Of a stretch of DNA of 64,000 nucleotides, positions 46,391-56,283 are shown one piece after another. Under the pieces are notes generated by a model, which searched no databases, was not told the origin of the DNA, and saw only the letters and a program-made list of their open reading frames with translations. The stretch spans positions 982,001-1,046,000 of the forward strand of contig JAJOZX010000482.1 of assembly GCA_023014485.1 (NCBI GenBank), read 5' to 3'. How positions within the stretch are numbered: position 1 is the first letter of the stretch; every line of letters starts with the position of its first letter. Position numbers and translations under genes: made by a program. This stretch comes from Bathynomus jamesi (Eukaryota > Arthropoda > Malacostraca > Isopoda > Cirolanidae).

Positions 46391-48334
46391 TTAGTGACCC
46401 ACGAACACTTTTCTTTCTTTCTGTCCGGCATCCCGGAGTCTTTTTAGAACTGTTGTTAATCTAGTTAGGTGTTCTTTTTTAGATGAACCTGAAATGAGGA
46501 CATCATCTAGAAAACAAAGTACACCCGGAATGTGACCTAGAACTTCGTCCATTGTCCTCTGAAAAATATCCGGAGCCGATGCTATTCCATAGCATAGCCT
46601 ATTGTACCTATATAGGCCTCGGTGCGTATTTATGATAGTTAGATCTTTAAAATTTTCATCTAAACTTAGTTGAGCATTGGCTTGTGACATATCTAGTTTT
46701 GTGAAATATTTACCCTCAGCAAGAGAGCTAAATAATTCACCAGGCTTGGGTATAGGTTAGCAATCTAGAAGAACTGCTCTATTTGCTGTTAAACGATAAT
46801 CCCCACATAACGGTACTGACTTTCCAGGTTTTAGTACAGGAACTGCCGGGGCAGCCCACTTAGCGTGTGTGAATGGTTCGATAATTTTATCTTTGAGCAG
46901 CCTATTCTAAATCTACCTTCTCCCGCAGTGCATGTGCAATTGAACGAGCCTTACAAAATTTTGGAGTTACATTAGGGACTACCTCTATAAAGACTTGATG
47001 GTCTTTTAGTTTGCCTACTTCAGGCCCAAAAAGAGAAGAAAACTCCATTAACAATGAGTCTATGTCAGATGGATTTGCGAGTGTGTACACATCTGCCCGA
47101 CCCTTTGGCAAAATTTTGTCGATAGGCATTTTCAAAGCATCAATCCAATCACGGCCTAGTAGAGTAGGCCCTTGCTCATCCACCACTAAAGAGTTAAGGG
47201 ATGACACACAGTTTTCTTGTTGAGTGTAACTGTGATGGCTGCTCTCCACAAATAGGTATTTGTATGTCACCATATTTTTTTTTAGTATTGTTTTAGATTC
47301 GTGTAGTTTAGATGTATTTTTTAAAATGTTGTCAAAAATTGTTTTAGACATGACAGTTCGGGCAGCAGCTGTATCTAGTTCTAGAGGAACTGTAATTCCA
47401 TTTAGGTCTACATTTACAATGTATGGACTTGTATTATCACCACTTTGCTGCTCATAAAATAGATACTCCACTCCAGTGTTCGAGGTATTTCCATTTGGAG
47501 GATTACCACTAGAAATGTTATAATTAGAATTTTCACCCCTTGTTTTCCTTGAAAAACAAACTTTACCTATGTGGCCTATTTTACTACTGTTTCGGCAAAC
47601 TGCTTCTTTCAAAGGACAGTCCTTCTTCCAATTGTGTTTTCCACACCCAGCGCATGGCTTGGAAGACTTTTCCTCCTGATCTGATTAGCGTTCGAATTAG
47701 TAGGTTTAGTAGCATTTGCCACATACCTTTTATTTGTTTGTCTAGCAGGCTCATTTGGTCTGCCAGGCCTAGAAGATTTAAAGCTATTTACGTGTTGGGC
47801 TTTACTACTGTGACTGCCAAAAGCTCTAACATCTTTAGCAGCTGCTTCTCTAGCCGCAGCTACTTCTACAGCCTGACTAAAAGTTAGGTCCTATATAGCT
47901 AATAGGGTTCTCTGGGTAGACTCTTCTTTGAGACCCATTACAAACCTATCTCTTAGCATTTCGTCTAATTTGTCTCCAAATTTACAAATACGGCTATGGG
48001 CTTTTATTCCTGCAACAAACTCTGCAATGCTTTCACTCACAGTCTGATATCTCGAATAAAATTTGAAACGTTCATAGATGAGAACTACTCGGGGTTTGTA
48101 GTGATTGGTTAGGGCCTGTACCAATTCACTATAGGTGCAAGTTTCCGGTGCTTTAGGAGCAACTAGGTCCATAACCAAGCCAAACGTTTTAGGGCCTATT
48201 ATAGTTAAAAAGGTAGGTACTTTCTTAGCATCGGGAATGGAATTTGCCTCGAAAAACAACCTCACCCTAGTGGCATAAGCTTCGAAGTCCTCCCCAGAGT
48301 CTTCGTAGGGGCTTATATGGCCAATCACCGACAT
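46391..48334 (-). pseudogene. Gypsy gag-pol remnants, multiply broken
   Basis: Gag starts at ATG 48334 (MSVIGHISPYED) and runs to a nonsense codon at about 47891. The 46902-47612 frame has a decayed zinc knuckle and a protease with DTA where the active-site DTG is expected (ELDTAAARTVMS). The 46391-46690 frame carries reverse transcriptase with GIASAPDIFQRTMDEVLG and FLDDV. Many stops lie between. Non-functional. Confidence 0.88.
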
Positions 48335-48411
48335 GCTAGAACAAAACCGATTTAGGCCAAATAACGTGAAGTAGGTTAGGCAGGGTTTAAATTTGATCTA
48401 GTTACTCCCCA

Positions 48412-48510
48412 GTTAGGGCTGAATAGGAAATTGTAATAGGGTTAGGGCTGAGTAGGAATTAGTATTAGAGTTAGGGCTGAGAAGGAATTAGTATTAGAGT
48501 TAGGCCGGAA
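48412..48510. repeat. Tandem repeat (about 3 units) in the decayed Gypsy leader
   Basis: Units containing TTAGGGCTGAGTAGGAATTAG repeat about three times. The complement of the same unit is present about five times in the other Gypsy leader (51615-51759). Confidence 0.8.
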
Positions 48511-48662
48511 GGACCTAAGCTATAGTACGGTAGCTTACCAACACAAGCCAACCAAATCGAACGACCCACACCAGGCTAGGCTACATCCAATTTTCCAAAC
48601 AACCAAATAAATCCCATCCTCGTGGCCAAATGTAATAACGTGGGAGTGTTGGACCCCGCTAG

Positions 48663-49091
48663 CAGTGGCGGTTCCTCATATGGGCAATATGGGCAGCCGC
48701 ACGGGGCGGCATTTGTGGAGGGGCGGCATGAGCGCCTGCAAAAAAAATAAAAATAAAAATAAGAATAAATAAATAAAGAAATAAATAAAAATAGTTTATT
48801 TATGGCAGTTGTGCAATTTAATTTGTATTTTTCCTGTTCATAGTATTATAATTACATTCTCTTAAGTGAGTTATTCTATTTACGTGATGAAGGATTTGTA
48901 AAATTCAGAAATTTGAGTCTTTGTTTTGGTTCTGAAGTTCCAACAATTAGTCCAATAAAAAGTTATTTTGTGAAAGAGTTATGTCTGTCCTTCATTTTGG
49001 GGGGATTCGAATGTGTGTGTGTTGGCGAACAGGGGGGGGGCGCTGAAGGTGAGGTTCGCCCAGGGCGTCATGTAAGCTAGGACCGCCACTG
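48663..49091 (+). mobile_element. 429-bp deletion derivative of the 14-kb hAT, perfect 8-bp target duplication
   Basis: The first ~130 bp match 14247-14370 and the last ~300 bp match 17750-18060, with the transposase gene removed between an ATAAATAAAAATA run and TTTATTTATGGC. Flanks CCCGCTAG at 48655-48662 and 49092-49099 are identical. It lies within the LTR region of the minus-strand Gypsy. A direct example of a MITE arising from a known parent in the same window. Confidence 0.95.
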
Positions 49092-49527
49092 CCCGCTAGG
49101 TATTAAGTTATTAAATAGACAATAAAAGTACTTACAGGTGCTTTGATTTAGATCTTCTTTAGGGCCTAGCATAGGTGCCAGCTTCCCACAACAACCTACT
49201 TAAATAGCTAACCTTACTAATTTAGAAGTTATAGACATTGCCCTTGGACTGTTTGGATGTGATAGAAGATTGAGGGAAGTCTGTGAAACACAAGTTATTT
49301 ATGCAAAAATTTGAAATATATTTACAGTATTACGTCGATACAATATATGAGAAAGAGAAAACTTCATCAACTTGAGTAGTCTAAGCATCATCATCCTGTT
49401 TACATATACGTTTTGTGTTTCATATTTATCAATTATTACGAAAGAAATCTTTTATAACTTGAAGAGCCTAATCATTTTCATTAATCAATAAAGTAACATA
49501 AATATCATTGTTATTTTTTTTTTATTA

Positions 49528-49640
49528 GGTTCAGAATCCCAGCTGAGCCGTGAACGGCCAAGCTCTGAAGAGCCAGTTTAACCTACAGCCCAAGTTCAGC
49601 TAGACTAAAAACTTACGGACTTGGAGGTCCTATTAGGTCC
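49528..49640 (-). repeat. LTR-like ~115-bp repeat, copy 2
   Basis: Second copy of the block at 45715-45835, same orientation, about 85 percent similar by eye. With copy 1 it brackets the decayed Gypsy, but the internal sequence arrangement does not show simple LTRs. Confidence 0.65.
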
Positions 49641-49995
49641 TACCTCAGGGTTGCTGACTTGATGTGGGCATACCTTATGCCTCAGCTGCTTAAAATTAAG
49701 ATAAAAAACAAAAGGGGCACTATTTATGGTCTTCTTTCTAAACCTTGCAACAACAACAAAACCTGCACCATTGCACGATACAACAATCTTGTATCTAAAC
49801 AACCAAACTTAATTGCAAGAGAGCTCTCTATAAGACCACGCCCTGTAAGTGCCGCATTCAACAAACGAGTAGGAAGGACGCGCAGTGCCCCCAAAAAATA
49901 ATGCCACAAGAGTGCCCAAACAATGATGCCACAAGAGCCCAAAAATGCTATTTCTAAATTAAGTGAATTTTTCACTAACCTTACAATTATGAGAT

Positions 49996-49998
<3 letters not shown>

Positions 49999-50030
<32 letters not shown>
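49999..50030. repeat. (TA)n microsatellite
   Basis: TA run immediately upstream of a tRNA-like SINE head. Confidence 0.9.
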
Positions 50031-50033
<3 letters not shown>

Positions 50034-50108
50034 CTCGGTGGTGCAGTGGTTAGCGTCGCTGACTACGAATCCATCGGCCACGGGTTCGAGACCCGACGGC
50101 AGCCGGCG
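50030..50108 (+). repeat. tRNA-derived SINE head
   Basis: GTGGTGCAGTGGTTAGCGTC supplies an A-box-like element and GGTTCGAGACC a B-box about 50 bp further on, the internal RNA polymerase III promoter layout. There is no pairing acceptor stem, so SINE rather than tRNA gene. Confidence 0.65.
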
Positions 50109-50170
50109 CGCAGCAAAACCCAGCTGTTCATCCTTCCACACAATAAAGAAAGTGGTTGGTAGATAAATGG

Positions 50171-50235
50171 GTACCCTAGGTGGCCTAGTGGTTAAGACGC
50201 TGGGCTGCTGATGGGGCGTGATTCGGATTCCACGT
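50171..50235 (+). repeat. Second tRNA-like SINE head
   Basis: TGGCCTAGTGGTTAAG (A-box-like) followed by GATTCGGATTCC (B-box-like). A different family from the 50030 copy. Confidence 0.55.
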
Positions 50236-50353
50236 TAAACTGTAGGTCTAAGGTGGAGTGAAAAGCTTGACCTTAGAATGAACAATTCGGGCGGAAGCTA
50301 ACCAAAGGTTAAAGGTTAACTTGATATATACAAGCAATGCTGCATCAATCAGC

Positions 50354-51037
50354 TTAGTCATCATATCGCCTTGGAACAACAATGGCTCTTCCTCTTCTAG
50401 ATTTTCTAACTCCCCACCAAAGAGGCATTGTTGTCATTACCTTCTGTAAATTTAACCAAGCCTTCTCCATGAGACTGTAACTCAAATGTTTCATCTTGAC
50501 TATCCAAGATTTGCTGATTTCTAAAGCATAGAGTTTTTGTATAGGTCTCTTTAATTTTCCTCCTGAAGTCTTTACCAGTGCAGACCTAACTAAATTGTCT
50601 TTGCCAACAAACAACTCTTCAATTATGCCAAGCTTCCAGCATTGCCTTGGTCTTTCATCCCCAATCATTACCACTTCTCCTACCTTGATACAATTTGCAT
50701 TGGAGCCCTTTACATTGCCTGATGGGTAATAATTCAGTTCTGGCAAGTATTCTATCTGCCACCTCTTCCATAACTGATCTTGTAGTTCTTCAAGGTACTT
50801 GAACCTTCTGGTTAACTCTTCTTGAGTGCTCTGGATAGGCTGTAAGTCTTCTGGCAAACTGGGGCTTGATGTTAATCGTTTACCACAAAGAAAATGATTT
50901 GGTATCAATGGCTCTGCATCCTGTATACTGTTATAAACAAAGGTGATAGGCCTACTGTTCACCATTGCTTCTACTTCATACAAAACAGTGCAGAATTCTT
51001 CTTTGCTCAAATGAGCATTAGTTTCTTTAATGGACAC
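50354..51037 (-). pseudogene. BEL/Pao integrase C-terminus with DUF5641-like domain
   Basis: KETNAHLSKEEFCTVLYEVE and VNSRPITF are hallmark integrase C-terminal motifs of BEL/Pao. The following LWKRWQIEYLPEL and GDERPRQCWKLG match the DUF5641 region. An open 227-residue remnant, disconnected from its upstream part by the Gypsy insertion. Confidence 0.85.
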
Positions 51038-51047
51038 TTTACACTTC

Positions 51048-51427
51048 TCACTAAAGAGTAAATATCACTAAATCTAAGCTGAATGGCAAGACGAAGCCAT
51101 AAACAACGAACGGGCTGTTCGTATTGCTTCGGTCTGGCCTAGACATGTTTTTTCCTATCTGACCTAATCTTTGGTGCTGAGTAAAATTAGGTGATGAATC
51201 TAAAGTAACAAATCGGGTAGGAAGTTGTTCGTACTTAAGTATAGTTAGGGGAAATGTCTATAGCTTCTAAATTGGTAATGTAAGAGAGAGTTAGGTAGGC
51301 TGTTGTGGGACACAGGAATAAAACGGTAGGCTTCAAGGAATACCTAATTCAACGCACCGGTAAGTGCTTTTGATTGTTTGCTAGAACCTAAGTAACCTAA
51401 CTGGGGTGTCTACCCCACGCTATCACA
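51048..51427 (+). repeat. Gypsy 5' LTR (380 bp, lacking the first bases)
   Basis: Base-for-base the same as 55827-56206 as far as I can compare, including length. It ends ...CACGCTATCACA, the usual CA end, followed by the PBS-like TTTGGCGACGAGGATGGG. The 3' LTR extends about 36 bp further upstream (TGACGTGTATG...), so this copy seems to have lost its start, probably together with some BEL sequence. Confidence 0.9.
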
Positions 51428-51614
51428 TTTGGCGACGAGGATGGGATTTGGCTCATTTGGTTAAATTTTGTTCATTGGGTTAAATTTGGCTCATTGGGTT
51501 AATTTGGCTTATTGGGTTCAAGTGGTTGTTTGGAAAATTGGATGCAGACTAGTGGGTCGTCCGATTTGGTTTGTTTGTGTGGGGAAGCTACCGTACTATA
51601 GCGTAGGTCCCGCC

Positions 51615-51760
51615 GCCCTAATTCTAAAACTAATTCCTACTCAGCCCTAACTCTAAAACTAATTCCTACTCAGCCCTACCTCTAAAACTAATTCTTACTC
51701 AGCCCTAACTCTAATACAATTCACTATTCAGCCCTAACTCTAATAAAATTCACTATTCAG
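51615..51760. repeat. Five tandem copies of a 29-bp unit in the Gypsy leader
   Basis: GCCCTAA starts at 51615, 51644, 51673, 51702 and 51731, a strict 29-bp period. The units diverge progressively (AATTCCTACTCAG to AATTCACTATTCAG). The decayed copy has about three. May affect RNA packaging or simply be unstable. Confidence 0.92.
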
Positions 51761-51830
51761 TAACTAGACCAAATTTAAACCTAACCTAACCTACTTCACG
51801 TGAGTTGGTCTAATTCGGTTTTGCTCTAGC

Positions 51831-52862
51831 ATGTCGGTGATTGGCCATATAAGCCCCTACGAAGACAATGGGGAGGACTTCGAAGCTTATGCCACTAGGG
51901 TGAGGTTGTTTTTCGAGGCAAATTCCATTCCGGATGCTAAGAAAGTACCTACCTTTTTAACTATAATAGGCCCTAAAACGTTTGGTTTAGTTATGGACCT
52001 AGTTTCTCCTAAAGCACCGGAAACTTGCACCTATAATGAATTGGTACAGGCCCTAACCGATCACTACAAACCCCGAGTAGTTCTCATCTATGAACGTTTC
52101 AAATTTTATTCAAGGCATCAGATGGGAAATGAAAGCATTGCAGAGTTTGTTGCAGGAATAAAAAGCCATAGCCGTACGTGTAAATTTGGGGACAAATTAG
52201 ATGAAATGCTAAGAGATAGGTTTGTAATGGGTCTCAAAGAGGAGTCTACCCAGAGAGCCCTATTAGCCATACAGGACCTAACTTTTAGTCAGGCTGTAGA
52301 AATAGCTACGGCTAGAGAAGCAGCTGCTAAAGATGTTAGAGCTTTTGGAAATCATAGTAGTAAAGCCCAACACGTAAATAGCTTTAAATCTTCTAGGCCT
52401 GGCAGACCTAACGAGCCTACTAGACAGGCAAATAAAAGGTATGAGGCGAATACGACTAAGCCTACTAATTCTACTAAGCCTTCCAAGCCATGTACAGGGT
52501 GTGGAAAACACCATTGGAAGAAAGATTGCCCTTTTAAAGAAGCAGTTTGCCGAAACTGTAGTAAAATAGGCCACATAGCTAAAGTGTGTTTTTCAAAGAA
52601 AACAAAGGGTGAAAATTCTAATTTTAACATTTCTAGTATAAATCCTCAAAAGGGAAATACTTCGAACATTGGAGTGGAGTACCTATTCTATGAGCAGCAA
52701 AGTGGGGAAAATACAGGCCCATATATTGTAGAGGTAGGCCTAGATGGAATTACAGTTCCTCTAGAATTGGATACGGGTGCTGCCCGGACGGTCATGTCCA
52801 AGGTAGTTTTTGATAAGATTTTCAAAAACAACCTAAACTACATGCATCTAAAACAATTTTGA
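51831..52862 (+). CDS. Gypsy gag with zinc knuckles and protease start
   Basis: ATG at 51831 (MSVIGHISPYED). Residues 1-150 form the capsid-like region (retrotransposon gag). A basic linker leads to two CCHC-like knuckles (CTGCGKHHWKKDC and CRNCSKIGHIAKVC, about residues 223-250). The aspartic protease begins with LELDTGAARTVMS, with the DTG active site intact. The frame then ends in an out-of-register tail (about the last 12 residues). Alignment with the decayed copy shows a one-base loss near 52828, so gag and pol were probably one frame. Confidence 0.9.
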   Translation: MSVIGHISPYEDNGEDFEAYATRVRLFFEANSIPDAKKVPTFLTIIGPKTFGLVMDLVSPKAPETCTYNELVQALTDHYKPRVVLIYERFKFYSRHQMGNESIAEFVAGIKSHSRTCKFGDKLDEMLRDRFVMGLKEESTQRALLAIQDLTFSQAVEIATAREAAAKDVRAFGNHSSKAQHVNSFKSSRPGRPNEPTRQANKRYEANTTKPTNSTKPSKPCTGCGKHHWKKDCPFKEAVCRNCSKIGHIAKVCFSKKTKGENSNFNISSINPQKGNTSNIGVEYLFYEQQSGENTGPYIVEVGLDGITVPLELDTGAARTVMSKVVFDKIFKNNLNYMHLKQF

Positions 52863-55777
52863 AGAAGTACGGTGACACACAAATACCTATTTGTGGAGAA
52901 GCATACGTCACAGTTACACTTAACCAGAAAACTTTGTCTCATCCCTTAACCCTTTTAGTGGTGGATGAGCAAGGGCCTACTCTACTAGGCCGTGATTGGA
53001 TTGATGCTTTGGAAATGCCAATTGACAAAATCTTGCCAAGGGGTCAGGCAGATGTGCATACACTTTCATATCCATCTGACATAGACTCATTGTTAAGGGA
53101 GTTTTCTTCTATTTTTGGGCCTGAAGTAGGCAACCTAAAAGGCCATCAGGTCTGCATAGAAGTAGATCCTAATGTAACTCCGAAATTTTGTAAGGCTCGT
53201 TCAATTGCGCATGCACTGCGGGAGAAGGTAGATTTAGAAATTGACAGGCTGCTAAAAGATAAAATTATTGAACCAGTCACACACGCTAAGTGGGCTGCCC
53301 CAGTAGTTCCTGTACTAAAACCGGACAAGTCCGTGCGGTTATGCGGGGATTACCGTTTAACAGCAAATAGAGCCGTCCTTCTAGATTGCTATCCTATACC
53401 CAAGCCTGATGAATTATTTAGCTCTCTTGCTGGGGGAAAATATTTCACAAAACTCGATATGTCCCAAGCCTATGCTCAACTAAGTTTAGATGAAAACTCT
53501 AAAGAATTAACTATCATAAATACGCACCGAGGCCTATATAAGTACAATAGGCTATGCTATGGAATAGCATCGGCTCCAGGTATTTTTCAGAGGACAATGG
53601 ACCAAGTTCTAGGTCACATTCCAGGGGTACTTTGCTTTCTAGATGATGTCCTCATTTCAGGTTCGACTAAAAAAGAACACCTAACTAGATTAACCACGGT
53701 TCTAAAAAGACTCCGGGATGCTGGACTTAAGCTAAAGAGAGAAAAGTGTTCATGGGTCACTAACGAGGTTTCATATTTAGGGTTCCGCATAGATGCCTCA
53801 GGCATTCATCCAACGGTGGATAAACTAGAAGCAATAGAAAAGGCACCACCTCCACAAAACATCACACAGTTACAAGCTTATTTAGGTCTCCTAAATTTTT
53901 ATAGGAAATTTTTGCCTAATGCATCGACTTTCCTTGAACCCCTAAATAAGCTATTACGATCTGGGGAACAGTGGAGATGGGAGAAAACTCAAAAGGAAGC
54001 ATTTGAGGCTTCCAAGGACGTACTACTAAAGTCCACTCTCCTAGTGCATTATGATCCTAAACTTCCTCTCGTAGTTTCAGCAGACAGCAGTTCTTATGGA
54101 ATTGGGGCAGTGTTATCTCACCACATTGATGGTGTAGATAGGCCTATCTGTTTTGCTTCTAGAACACTAACTGAGACGGAAAGACGATATGCACAAGTGG
54201 AACGTGAAGCATTAGCCTTAGTATTTGCAGTAAAAAAATTTCATTTCTATCTATGGGGTCATGAATTTAAACTAATTACTGACCATAAGCCTCTTTTAGG
54301 TTTATTTGCACCTAATAAAAATATTCCAGTTATGGCCTCAGGTAGGATTCAACGATGGGCACTGATTCTACAAGCCTATAAATTTGACTTAGTACATCGG
54401 TCAGGTAAACTTCTAGGTACGGCTGATGCGCTAAGTAGGTTGCCCTTAGAAAATCCAAATGATTGTGTACCTATACCTACAGAATGGGTTCACTTGGTGG
54501 AGTTTTTGGAATCCACTCCAGTATCTGCAGTACAAATAGAGCAGTGGACAAAATCAGACCCTATTCTGTCTAGGGTCATCCATTTCTGCTCAGTTGGTTG
54601 GCCTACTAAGGTTGAGAGTGAATTACAGCCTTTTATTCAGCGTCAGTCTGGCCTCTCTATTCAAAATGGCTGTCTCTTATGGGGCCACAGAGTGATTATT
54701 CCAAATAAAGGCAGGTCGAATTTAGTGAAGGAACTTCACGCTGAACACATGGGCGCAACAAAAATGAAAGAGCTGGCGAGAGCTTATTTCTGGTGGCCTG
54801 GTTTAGATGGAGAACTCGAATCAGTGGTTCGTTCCTGTCAAAGCTGCCTAGAGAACAGAGATCTCCCAAGGAAAAGTCCACTTCATCCTTGGGAATGGCC
54901 TACTATACCGTGGCATAGGATCCATGTTGACTATGCAGGTCCTATAAATAATATTTATTTCCTAGTCATGGTGGACGCCTACTCTAAGTGGGTGGAAATT
55001 TTTCCAACCACTTCCACGACTTCGGGTGTTACTATTCGCTTACTCCGTTCAGTTTTCGCTCGATGGGGTTTACCCGTAGTCCTGGTGTCCGACAATGGTA
55101 CTTGTTTTACCAGTGAGGAATTTCGTTCCTTCGTCCACCTAAATGGCATTAGACATGTCCGGTCTAGTGTTTTCCACCCGTCTACTAACGGTCTCGCGGA
55201 AAACATGGTCCGTACTTTCAAGTCGGCCTTGCGTCATTCTCGTGGGGAGGAAATGCAAGTGGTGTTGGATAAATTTTTGTTTAAATATCTAATAACACCA
55301 CACACCACGACAGGGGTGTCTCCCTCTAAACTTCTGATTGGCCGGGGAATTCGTTCAGTTTTTGATTTGTTACGTCCAAACGAAATGTTACAACAACGAG
55401 TTTTACGCCATCAGGAAAAACAGAAGTTGTACCACGACACTAAAAGAGGGAGAGTTCTAGAAGCGAAACCTAATGATCCAGTTGTGATTCGCAACTATGG
55501 GGCTGGACCAAAATGGGTTCCTGCAACTGTGCAGGAGAGAACGGGCCCTGTTTCCTTCAAGTGCCAACTAGAAGATGGTCGTTCTATTAAACGCCATCAG
55601 GACCAGATATGGGAACGGGAAGTGCAGAAGGACCAGAGTCTTCCGGAAGAGAGAACTGATCCTCCGGAAAATGGTTCAACTTGCCCGCCTATACAAGTTG
55701 CACCTGATCCTACTACATCAACCCCGCTCCGCAGGTCGTCTAGGGTCCCTCATCCCCCTGACAGACTAAACTTGTAG
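52859..55777 (+). CDS. Gypsy pol: protease end, reverse transcriptase, RNase H, integrase
   Basis: 972 codons open to the stop at 55775. LLGRDWIDAL closes the protease. Reverse transcriptase follows with KLDMSQAY, GIASAPGIFQRTMD and FLDDVLIS (catalytic DD). RNase H has SADSSSYGIGAVLS and TDHKPL. Integrase has an H-H-C-C zinc region (HAEHMGATKM...CQSC), then VDYAGPI (D), VSDNGTCF (D) and NGLAENMVRTFK (E), and a C-terminal chromodomain-less tail. Domain order RT-RH-IN is Ty3/Gypsy. There is no env gene. It starts by frame continuation rather than a clear ATG, since the first residue is TTG. Confidence 0.92.
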   Translation: MKKYGDTQIPICGEAYVTVTLNQKTLSHPLTLLVVDEQGPTLLGRDWIDALEMPIDKILPRGQADVHTLSYPSDIDSLLREFSSIFGPEVGNLKGHQVCIEVDPNVTPKFCKARSIAHALREKVDLEIDRLLKDKIIEPVTHAKWAAPVVPVLKPDKSVRLCGDYRLTANRAVLLDCYPIPKPDELFSSLAGGKYFTKLDMSQAYAQLSLDENSKELTIINTHRGLYKYNRLCYGIASAPGIFQRTMDQVLGHIPGVLCFLDDVLISGSTKKEHLTRLTTVLKRLRDAGLKLKREKCSWVTNEVSYLGFRIDASGIHPTVDKLEAIEKAPPPQNITQLQAYLGLLNFYRKFLPNASTFLEPLNKLLRSGEQWRWEKTQKEAFEASKDVLLKSTLLVHYDPKLPLVVSADSSSYGIGAVLSHHIDGVDRPICFASRTLTETERRYAQVEREALALVFAVKKFHFYLWGHEFKLITDHKPLLGLFAPNKNIPVMASGRIQRWALILQAYKFDLVHRSGKLLGTADALSRLPLENPNDCVPIPTEWVHLVEFLESTPVSAVQIEQWTKSDPILSRVIHFCSVGWPTKVESELQPFIQRQSGLSIQNGCLLWGHRVIIPNKGRSNLVKELHAEHMGATKMKELARAYFWWPGLDGELESVVRSCQSCLENRDLPRKSPLHPWEWPTIPWHRIHVDYAGPINNIYFLVMVDAYSKWVEIFPTTSTTSGVTIRLLRSVFARWGLPVVLVSDNGTCFTSEEFRSFVHLNGIRHVRSSVFHPSTNGLAENMVRTFKSALRHSRGEEMQVVLDKFLFKYLITPHTTTGVSPSKLLIGRGIRSVFDLLRPNEMLQQRVLRHQEKQKLYHDTKRGRVLEAKPNDPVVIRNYGAGPKWVPATVQERTGPVSFKCQLEDGRSIKRHQDQIWEREVQKDQSLPEERTDPPENGSTCPPIQVAPDPTTSTPLRRSSRVPHPPDRLNL

Positions 55778-55790
55778 GGGAGGAGTGAGG
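55776..55790 (+). promoter_or_regulatory. Gypsy polypurine tract
   Basis: A purine-only run (AGGGGAGGAGTGAGG) sits directly before the likely 3' LTR start TGACGTG. It would prime plus-strand DNA synthesis. Confidence 0.8.
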
Positions 55791-56206
55791 TGACGTGTAT
55801 GTATATATATGTATATAGTCTAAAAGTCACTAAAGAGTAAATATCACTAAATCTAAGCTGAATGGCAAGACGAAGCCATAAACAACGAACGGGCTGTTCG
55901 TATTGCTTCGGTCTGGCCTAGACATGTTTTTTCCTATCTGACCTAATCTTTGGTGCTGAGTAAAATTAGGTGATGAATCTAAAGTAACAAATCGGGTAGG
56001 AAGTTGTTCGTACTTAAGTATAGTTAGGGGAAATGTCTATAGCTTCTAAATTGGTAATGTAAGAGAGAGTTAGGTAGGCTGTTGTGGGACACAGGAATAA
56101 AACGGTAGGCTTCAAGGAATACCTAATTCAACGCACCGGTAAGTGCTTTTGATTGTTTGCTAGAACCTAAGTAACCTAACTGGGGTGTCTACCCCACGCT
56201 ATCACA
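55791..56206 (+). repeat. Gypsy 3' LTR (416 bp)
   Basis: Begins TGACGTGTATG after the polypurine tract and ends ATCACA. Its last 380 bp equal the 5' LTR segment. The BEL reading resumes at 56207. Confidence 0.88.
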
Positions 56207-56283
56207 CCTCCCTACCATGGTGCTCTCTCAACAATAAACTCCCACTGTTCCCCATGGTGTGAAAAGTAGAATTGGAATCCCTC

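Larger units (their letters stand above)
45840..48640 (-). mobile_element. Decayed Gypsy/Ty3 retrotransposon (internal region), minus strand
   Basis: Reads gag, protease, reverse transcriptase and part of RNase H from about 48334 down to 45840, closely similar to the plus-strand copy at 51048-56206. The leader keeps a PBS-like TTTGGCCACGAGGATGGGAT (complement) adjoining an LTR end at about 48630. Integrase and the 3' LTR are missing. A hAT-derived MITE (48663-49091) sits in the LTR region. Confidence 0.85.
51048..56206 (+). mobile_element. Near-intact Gypsy/Ty3 LTR retrotransposon inserted in BEL/Pao
   Basis: Order: 5' LTR, PBS-like site, leader with a 29-bp tandem repeat, gag-protease frame, pol frame, polypurine tract (AGGGGAGGAGTGAGG, 55776-55790), 3' LTR. 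The 380 bp shared by the LTRs show no difference by eye, so insertion is recent on an evolutionary scale. Only one frame break is seen. Confidence 0.93.

Noticed and set aside
49605..49975. Overlapping frames of 65-83 aa on both strands
   Set aside because: No recognisable motif, mutually overlapping, and lying in repeat-derived sequence.
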